A stretch of 11,322 nt of DNA from JBAXXL01 sp038206725 (GTDB lineage: Bacteria > Bacteroidota > Ignavibacteria > Kapaibacteriales > UBA2268): contig JBBRAO010000061.1 of assembly GCA_038206725.1 (NCBI GenBank), positions 1 to 11,322 on the forward strand, given 5' to 3'. Below the pieces are notes generated by a model. The model was given only the letters and a program-made list of their open reading frames with translations, did no database searches and was not told where the DNA came from. Numbering within the stretch: position 1 is the stretch's first letter; every line of letters begins with the position of its first letter. Below are positions 6,405 through 11,322 of this stretch, one piece after another. Position numbers and translations under genes: made by a program.

Positions 6405-7340
6405 TTAATATGTTTTCGGGTGATTACTTTTTTCGTAATTGTAACGCGCTAACAAAGCCGCTCCATATAACCCTGTATTACCGGAAAAATAAGCTTTTTT
6501 GATATCTAATTTTGCTGATATATGAGGCAAAGCCCGTTTTTTTAGGGTGGAGGTTATTTCGTTAATCAGAATATCGGAATTTGATATACCGCCACCGATA
6601 ATAATGTTCGGAATATCGAACAAATTAACTGCAGAAACCAATCCTACCCCAATCAAATAGCCTGTTTCGCGAATAATTTCTTTCGCTACATCGTCGCCCA
6701 TATTGGCTAATGTGCTGATTTCAGCTACATCGAATTCAAATTGGTTGGTATTTAGGAGTTTTTTACGCGCACGTTCAATAATTGCTTCTCGACCAGCATA
6801 ATATTCGAGAACACCTGTGCGATACGCCTGTCTATCGGGATTTTTTTCAAAAGCATTGATTATTACGTGACCAATTTCACCCGCGTTTGAAGTTTCGCCT
6901 CGATAAATTTCCCGATTAATAATCACTGCACCGCCTATACCGGTTCCTAACGTAATGTAAATAAAGTTGTTGAAATCTTTACCATTACCTGTTGTCATTT
7001 CAGCAATTGCGGCTGTTTTGGCGTCATTTTCCAGATATATCGGATACTTTACGTAGTGTCTTAATTCTTCGAGTAAAGGAACATTCTTCCATTGTGGTAA
7101 ATTAGGAGAAATAAGCACTTCGCCTTTGTTTGTTATGACTCCGGGAAAGCCAATACCTATAGCTAGTAAATCTTCGTTCTTGATTATTTGTTCATTAATC
7201 AACAGCACTAATCTTCGAATTAGATACGAAGGTTCGAAATCGGAAGGAGTAAATTCCTGCCATTTATCGAGCAAAGCAATATTGCTATCGAAAAGTCCGA
7301 TTTTTAAATTTGTTCCGCCAACATCAATACCAAGAAACAT
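6405..7340 (-). CDS. ROK-family sugar kinase (glucokinase-like) lacking the zinc-site cysteines
   Basis: A 311-residue ROK protein without an N-terminal helix-turn-helix, hence a kinase rather than a repressor. It has the phosphate-binding DVGGTN (6-11), catalytic D106 in LENDA, the second phosphate loop GTGIGG (132-137), EIGH with E155 and H158, and the adenosine-site GGGIS (249-253). ROK kinases usually have a CxCGxxGCxE zinc motif after EIGH. Here that segment (about 163-179, ending TGVLEYYAG) keeps the glutamate but has no cysteine. By family knowledge it would phosphorylate glucose, N-acetylmannosamine or a similar hexose in the cytosol, and the substrate is uncertain. It is the first gene upstream of the acyltransferase. 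A TAATTTTG box lies about 90 bp before its ATG. No strong SD. Confidence 0.87.
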   Translation of the reverse strand: MFLGIDVGGTNLKIGLFDSNIALLDKWQEFTPSDFEPSYLIRRLVLLINEQIIKNEDLLAIGIGFPGVITNKGEVLISPNLPQWKNVPLLEELRHYVKYPIYLENDAKTAAIAEMTTGNGKDFNNFIYITLGTGIGGAVIINREIYRGETSNAGEIGHVIINAFEKNPDRQAYRTGVLEYYAGREAIIERARKKLLNTNQFEFDVAEISTLANMGDDVAKEIIRETGYLIGVGLVSAVNLFDIPNIIIGGGISNSDILINEITSTLKKRALPHISAKLDIKKAYFSGNTGLYGAALLARYNYEKSNHPKTY

Positions 7341-7430
7341 AATTATTCAATTTAGTTAATAAAACTTCCGCGAGTAAAATAATAAACACGTTTTCGTATT
7401 AATTTAATTTGATTTATTTTTTACATTATT

Positions 7431-7438
7431 CAAAATTA
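7431..7438 (-). promoter_or_regulatory. Candidate -7 box (TAATTTTG) for the ROK kinase gene
   Basis: Same box and flanks (GTAATTTTGAATA after a T-run) as upstream of tRNA-Pro. It would give a leader of about 85 nt before the kinase ATG at 7340. No -33 TTG at standard spacing. Confidence 0.35.
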
Positions 7439-7489
7439 CGAAAAAAGGCAGTTTTCTACTCATTTTCACCCGCCCTCATCGGAAAAAGA

Positions 7490-7747
7490 TTAATTATCAG
7501 TTAAATTCAGTTCTTTGCGAATTATCTTTTCAATCTGAACCGGGCTTAATAAGCTTCCACTTGATAGTACTTTGCCGTCGAGAGCTCAAGCCGGAGTGAT
7601 GATTATTCCTAATTCTGCCATCATCTTATAATCTGTTATTTTTTCAATTTTAAAATCCGAACCTAAATTAATAATTGCTTTTGCCGCGTACGATTCTAAG
7701 CGATTACATTTTGCGCAGCCGGATCAAAAAATCTGAATTATATGCAT
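7490..7747 (-). pseudogene. Small thioredoxin-fold CxxC protein with two in-frame TGA codons
   Basis: Reading the minus strand from the ATG at 7747 gives 85 codons ending in TAA, with TGA at codon 8 (7724-7726) and codon 54 (7586-7588). Between the TGAs the protein is coherent: MHIIQIF, TGA, SGCAKCNRLESYAAKAI, then EKITDYKMMAELGIIITPA, TGA, ALDGKVLSSGSL. This is the 80-90 residue redox-active disulfide/thioredoxin-like family. The CxxC at residues 11-14, the hydrophobic strand before TP and the DGKV turn are all in place and full length. In relatives, from memory, the TGA positions are normally Gly (GxGCxxC) and a hydrophobic residue (TPALxxDG). There is no frameshift and no TAA or TAG inside. 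GGA lies 6 nt before the ATG. Most likely a recent pseudogene, or sequencing error; recoding (selenocysteine) is possible but the positions are not those of cysteines. It is divergent from ftsK. Confidence 0.68.
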
Positions 7748-7894
7748 AATCAATCCAAAAATTAATTTGGACGCATAAGACAAATATTATTTTCTCACAC
7801 TTTAGCGAATAATTATTAATTGCACATTATTATAAATAAAAAAATAATATTATATTTGCTTTTTTTAAGCGGCATTTTTTACGGGGGTAGCAAA

Positions 7895-10570
7895 ATGGCA
7901 GAGTTTGATGACGATATTATTATCAAGCGAAAAAAAACTGCATCTTCACAAGCTAAGAAACCTACTGCGAAGAAAATACAAAAGCGCAGTTACGATAAAC
8001 AATATAAAGTTATTGCGGTATTGCTTTGTATTTCAGCTTTTTTAATACTTTTAGCATTGCTTTCTTATAACCGATTGGACGAATCGCTCGCACAATTTAA
8101 AATGGCGGATTACTTTGGTTTACTCCGAGGTGACGAATATTTATTGGGCAAAGCGGCAAATGTTAAAAATTGGCTGGGGCTTACAGGGTCGGCTATAGCC
8201 TATATGCTTTACAAAAATACTATAGGTTTTGCTATTCTGTTATTGCCGGTATTTATATTCCTATGGGGCAGAGAGCTTTACTGGGGTTATGTGTATCCTA
8301 AAACCTTAATTCGCTATTCTATTTTCTATATTGTAACAGGTATATTTTTTGCTTCGCTAATGGGAACAATTCAGCATTTTAGTTGGGGAGCAAAAATACC
8401 GGATGAATTTAGCGGTGCAATTGGGTATTTCTTATCGCAACAATTATCAATGTTGATAAAACCACTTGGAGCGGCATTATTCTTTTTAGCATTATTAGCC
8501 GGAAGTGTTATTTTAGGTACCGATTTTAGTTTCGACAACTTTTTCAAAACTGTCGGCAAATCAATGGAAGGTGCATCAAGCAATCTTACTGATTTAATTA
8601 AAACCGATAAAAAATCCGTACCCGAACCTGAAATAGCAGACACAGCCGATGCTAAGGAATTCGATACGGCGGGGAATGAATTAGTAATAAATTATAAAGA
8701 AGACTCAATAAGCAAAACTGCTTTTGATGAGATTACAAAAATAGAAAAGCCAAAGGAAATTGTTAAAGAGCCGATTAAGGCACCAATAAAAGAGCCTGTC
8801 ATAAATGGCTATATTGGTGATTATGAATTAAATCCTGATTTGGACGAAGATGTTGTAACATCTTTTAATAAATCAATTTTCCAACCCTTAAAAAACAAAC
8901 CAAATGCCGGATTTGCAGTTGGAACACCTATAGTAACTCCACTTAGTGAGGCTGTTCCATTAGAAGATATTTTAGACGAAGAGAATTTAGATGATTCAAT
9001 AAAAGACCGCAAACCATTAATTGTTACCGTTGAAGAGACAGAGGAAGAACCGGAATACAATGAGCCGCTCGGCACAGCAATTCACGACGAAGAAATTGAT
9101 TTTTATCCGCCGACATTTGAACTTTTAGATAAGGATAGGGACATATTCAAGGTTGATGAAAACGAACTAAAAACTAATTCAAAAATCCTTCGTGAAAAAT
9201 TTGAAACTTTTAAAATTTATATAGATAATATATCCGTAACACCGGGTCCGGTAGTAACGCAGTATGAATTTGAAATAGCACCGGGGATAAAAGTCAGCAG
9301 TATCGCAAAATACGGCGACGACTTAGCTATGGCGCTCAAAGCCAAAGGCGTGCGTATTATCGCACCGATTCCGGGAAAAGGAACAATCGGTATAGAGATA
9401 CCGAACTCGAAGCGCGCGATGGTACGTTTCCAAGAAGTTATCAATTCCGCTAAATTTGCTGAATCGAAAGCGACATTACCATTAGCCTTAGGCAAAACAA
9501 TTTCCGGTGATATTTATGTTTCCGATTTAGCGGACTTGCCACATTTACTGATTGCCGGAGCGACTGGTTCGGGTAAGTCAATTGGTATGAATACTATTAT
9601 TTGCTCACTCCTTTATCGTATGCACCCGAGTGAGCTTAAATTTGTAATTATTGATCCTAAGAAAGTGGAAATGCCACATTACGCGGAGTTGGCGAGACAT
9701 TACATCGCTTCATCACCGGATATACCGGATTCAGCAATTATTACAAAACCGGAAGATGCAATCGCAATACTGAAATCAACCGTTCTGGAAATGGAAAGAC
9801 GATACGATATTTTGAGCGATGTGAGAATAAAAGATATAAAGGAATATAATAAGCGCGCTCGGACCGGATTGCTTGACAATACATATATGATACACAGACC
9901 AATACCGTATATAGTAGTAATAATTGATGAGTTAGCCGATCTGATGCTTACAGCGTCAAAGGAAATAGAAGAGCCGATTACGAGATTAGCGCAGATGGCG
10001 CGCGCCGTGGGAATTCACTTAGTGATAGCAACGCAAAGACCTTCGGTTGACGTTATTACCGGTTTAATCAAATCCAACTTTCCTGCTCGTATCGCCTTTG
10101 CTGTAAGTTCTAAAATTGATTCACGGACTATTTTAGATATGCAGGGCGCGGAGAAATTATTAGGTAAGGGAGATATGCTATTCTCACCGCAAGGAGTTGA
10201 AGGTCCGATACGTATTCAAAACGCGTTTATTTCGAGTGAAGAAGTTGAAAACATAACTCAATTTATAGGAGCCCAAAAGGGGTATTCCAAACCATATATG
10301 CTTCCGAGTTTGAATGAAGAGCAAAGCGGGCAGTCGGACGAATATTCAAAAGACGACAGAGATGCTTTGTTTGAAGAGGCCGCACGATTAATCATATATC
10401 ATCAGCAAGGATCGGTTTCGTTGATTCAGAGACGTTTAAAGGTGGGTTACGCACGTGCAGGACGTATGATAGACCAATTAGAAAAAGCGGGAGTGGTTGG
10501 ACGGTTTGAAGGTTCCAAATCTCGCGCTGTACTAATGCAAAGCGAAATGGAATTAGAAGCAATCTTATAG
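7895..10570 (+). CDS. ftsK: DNA translocase FtsK
   Basis: An 891-residue protein starting at the ATG at 7895 (MAEFDDDIIIKRKK), which has GGGGG at suitable spacing. An in-frame TTG at 7820 would add 25 hydrophobic residues and is less likely. Layout: basic cytosolic start, four membrane helices (about 37-58, 108-124, 139-159, 188-208), an acidic and proline-containing linker (about 235-415), then the alpha/beta motor with Walker A GATGSGKS (555-562), Walker B IIDELADLM (D678, E679), ATQRPS (712-717), and SRTILDMQGAEKLLGKGDML (743-762). It ends in the gamma winged-helix (about 821-891, including RRLKVGYARAGRMIDQLEKA) that reads polarity sequences (KOPS/SRS). By family knowledge it is a hexameric, septum-anchored ATPase that pumps the chromosome termini apart and activates XerCD recombination. 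All key residues are intact. No partner gene is adjacent. Confidence 0.97.
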   Translation: MAEFDDDIIIKRKKTASSQAKKPTAKKIQKRSYDKQYKVIAVLLCISAFLILLALLSYNRLDESLAQFKMADYFGLLRGDEYLLGKAANVKNWLGLTGSAIAYMLYKNTIGFAILLLPVFIFLWGRELYWGYVYPKTLIRYSIFYIVTGIFFASLMGTIQHFSWGAKIPDEFSGAIGYFLSQQLSMLIKPLGAALFFLALLAGSVILGTDFSFDNFFKTVGKSMEGASSNLTDLIKTDKKSVPEPEIADTADAKEFDTAGNELVINYKEDSISKTAFDEITKIEKPKEIVKEPIKAPIKEPVINGYIGDYELNPDLDEDVVTSFNKSIFQPLKNKPNAGFAVGTPIVTPLSEAVPLEDILDEENLDDSIKDRKPLIVTVEETEEEPEYNEPLGTAIHDEEIDFYPPTFELLDKDRDIFKVDENELKTNSKILREKFETFKIYIDNISVTPGPVVTQYEFEIAPGIKVSSIAKYGDDLAMALKAKGVRIIAPIPGKGTIGIEIPNSKRAMVRFQEVINSAKFAESKATLPLALGKTISGDIYVSDLADLPHLLIAGATGSGKSIGMNTIICSLLYRMHPSELKFVIIDPKKVEMPHYAELARHYIASSPDIPDSAIITKPEDAIAILKSTVLEMERRYDILSDVRIKDIKEYNKRARTGLLDNTYMIHRPIPYIVVIIDELADLMLTASKEIEEPITRLAQMARAVGIHLVIATQRPSVDVITGLIKSNFPARIAFAVSSKIDSRTILDMQGAEKLLGKGDMLFSPQGVEGPIRIQNAFISSEEVENITQFIGAQKGYSKPYMLPSLNEEQSGQSDEYSKDDRDALFEEAARLIIYHQQGSVSLIQRRLKVGYARAGRMIDQLEKAGVVGRFEGSKSRAVLMQSEMELEAIL

Positions 10571-10610
10571 TTGACCATTGTCAATGTGAAGAAGAAGTGT
10601 ACAACTAAAC

Positions 10611-10629
10611 GAATAAACAAAATTTATTC
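10611..10629 (+). other. AT hairpin competing with the next hairpin
   Basis: GAATAAA, loop CAAAA, TTTATTC: a perfect 7-bp stem. Its right arm shares TATTC (10625-10629) with the left arm of the stronger hairpin at 10625-10661, so the two cannot form together. May be chance. Confidence 0.35.
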
Positions 10630-10661
10630 ATCCGATGCCTCCGGGAGTAATCGGATGAATA
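10625..10661 (+). terminator. Strong hairpin downstream of ftsK, no U-tract
   Basis: TATTCATCCGAT and ATCGGATGAATA form a perfect 12-bp stem around a 13-nt loop, which itself can pair CTC with GAG. It lies 54 nt after the ftsK stop codon, so it is a natural 3'-end or transcript-stabilising structure. It is followed by ATAAATCC rather than a run of T, so it is not a textbook intrinsic terminator. Confidence 0.5.
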
Positions 10662-10795
10662 TAAATCCATAATATAAATGGTTTAATGAAAAACTATCAA
10701 TCGGAATGAATTGTTTTAAAATAATTAAAATGTAGTTGAAATAAAACACCAAGTGGTTCGTAAATGAAATATAATTCGAAACAAGTATTAGTAAA

Positions 10796-10972
10796 ATGAA
10801 GATTAGAAATACGATATTATTACAAGATTTATTTTACGACAGGAAGAATCTCTTGCCCCTAAGAGAGAAATGGAAAAAATTATTAAAGCAAATATCCGGT
10901 ATTGTTGAAAACTTTAATTTGTTTTTATACAATAATTTAACGAAGGGGCGTCAAGCCAGCTACCAGCTATAA
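10796..10972 (+). CDS. Doubtful small ORF, 58 residues
   Basis: ATG at 10796 to TAA at 10970-10972. The product would be MKIRNTILLQDLFYDRKNLL followed by a Lys-rich, amphipathic stretch and a short tail. There is no recognisable domain, no signal peptide and no good SD. The last 10 codons enter the GC-richer patch. Composition in the first 48 codons is plausible for a small basic helical protein, but nothing confirms translation. Confidence 0.22.
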   Translation: MKIRNTILLQDLFYDRKNLLPLREKWKKLLKQISGIVENFNLFLYNNLTKGRQASYQL

Positions 10973-11070
10973 CCATATCTGTTTGCCGCCTGAACAATTA
11001 CCACTGCGATTGGTGTTTTCACGCCACAATATTTTTCAGACATTTATGCTACGAATTCATCCCGCCGTAA
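10941..11070. other. GC-richer patch of unknown origin
   Basis: By hand count about 60 of 130 bases are G or C (46%), against very AT-rich flanks. It contains AGCTACCAGCT, ACCA-TGGT and GCCGCC elements but no clear cloverleaf or long hairpin. On the minus strand a 27-codon frame (10960-11043) reads MSEKYCGVKTPIAVVIV onward and stops at TAG. It looks protein-like but is too short to call. Possible remnant of a gene, a dispersed repeat or an RNA gene. I do not recognise it. Confidence 0.35.
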
Positions 11071-11172
11071 CAAAGAAGATACTTTGGAAGAACCTTTATT
11101 TTCAACAAAAAAAATATTTGTAAGTAGTAATTTTAAAATAATAATTTATTAAAAAATAATGGAAATAATAAA

Positions 11173-11322
11173 ATGAAACTAACACTTTCTTTTCTTATTT
11201 TGGTATTTGCGCTATTAGTAAATATCAATACAAAAGCCTATTCGCAAACACCGCCGTGTTTTCCTGAATATCAAGGGTTGGCTTACCAAATGGACGATAT
11301 AGTTAATTGTCCTCCATATAAT
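11173..11322 (+). CDS. N-terminus of a secreted protein, cut by the right edge
   Basis: Fifty codons from ATG at 11173 to the window end. Residues 1 to about 25 (MKLTLSFLILVFALLVNINT then KAYSQ) are a clear Sec signal peptide, probably cleaved near AYS or SQ. The mature part begins TPPCFPEYQGLAYQMDDIVN and contains two early cysteines (about 29 and 46). There is no lipobox, so probably a periplasmic or surface protein rather than a lipoprotein. Upstream 70 bp are extremely AT-rich with only a weak GGA as ribosome site. Family cannot be told from so short a piece. Confidence 0.7.
   Translation, partial: MKLTLSFLILVFALLVNINTKAYSQTPPCFPEYQGLAYQMDDIVNCPPYN

Larger units (their letters stand above)
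10571..10795. other. Non-coding region downstream of ftsK
   Basis: About 225 bp, AT-rich, with stop codons in all frames. It starts with a small inverted repeat (TTGAC then GTCAA at 10571-10586) and contains the two overlapping hairpins annotated at 10611-10661. After them I see nothing but AT-rich sequence. Confidence 0.6.

Noticed and set aside
7490..7747. Genetic code 4/25 (TGA as Trp or Gly) as explanation of the thioredoxin-like gene
   Set aside because: The other genes, including the 2.7 kb ftsK and the 1.8 kb acyltransferase gene, contain no in-frame TGA and use normal Trp and Gly codons.
7820..7894. Upstream TTG start adding 25 residues to FtsK
   Set aside because: TTG has no good SD, the extension is an unlikely hydrophobic leader, and the ATG at 7895 has GGGGG at proper spacing.
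8371..9495. Minus-strand open frames inside ftsK
   Set aside because: Antisense to confident ftsK coding sequence; composition mirrors its codons.

Overview
The window is AT-rich (roughly mid-30s % GC by eye) and looks like chromosomal housekeeping DNA of a Gram-negative bacterium, most likely of the Bacteroidota/Ignavibacteriota/Kapabacteria (FCB) assemblage. The reasons are a TolC-family outer-membrane protein, a lipid-transport type ABC ATPase, an OlsF-like aminolipid acyltransferase fusion, and upstream boxes of the form TAnnTTTG, the -7 element of Bacteroidota-type promoters. This placement is inference; no rRNA or lineage-specific marker is present.

Layout. Positions 1-2884 (minus strand) hold a tightly overlapping three-gene unit. 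In transcription order it is an MlaF-type ABC ATPase, a HAD-IB phosphatase of the MtnX/PHOSPHO type, and a TolC-like outer-membrane efflux protein whose last residues run off the left edge. Divergent from it on the plus strand are a 73-residue ORF of unknown function with a very strong Shine-Dalgarno sequence and a secreted, probably outer-membrane beta-barrel protein (3300-4193). A non-coding stretch (4194-4562) carries a pair of inverted REP/BIME-like palindromes and a tRNA-Pro(CGG) gene on the minus strand. Next, on the minus strand, come an OlsF-like bifunctional acyltransferase (4563-6350) and a ROK-family sugar kinase (6405-7340), spaced so that they may be co-transcribed.

Positions 7490-7747 (minus) hold a small thioredoxin-fold CxxC protein gene that any standard gene caller would miss, because it contains two in-frame TGA codons. 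It is otherwise intact. Divergent from it is ftsK (7895-10570), encoding the DNA translocase for chromosome segregation. Behind ftsK lie overlapping hairpins, a doubtful 58-codon ORF, a conspicuously GC-richer patch of unknown origin (about 10941-11070), and finally the first 50 codons of a secreted protein cut by the right edge.

How the genes relate. Only the ABC/HAD/TolC unit and perhaps the kinase/acyltransferase pair look like operons; the rest are independent. Several genes deal with the envelope: lipid or export ABC, TolC, aminolipid synthesis, a beta-barrel candidate, FtsK. I see no phage, CRISPR, defence or conjugation module. The most unusual item is the doubly TGA-interrupted thioredoxin-like gene, followed by the BIME-like palindromes and the GC-rich patch downstream of ftsK.
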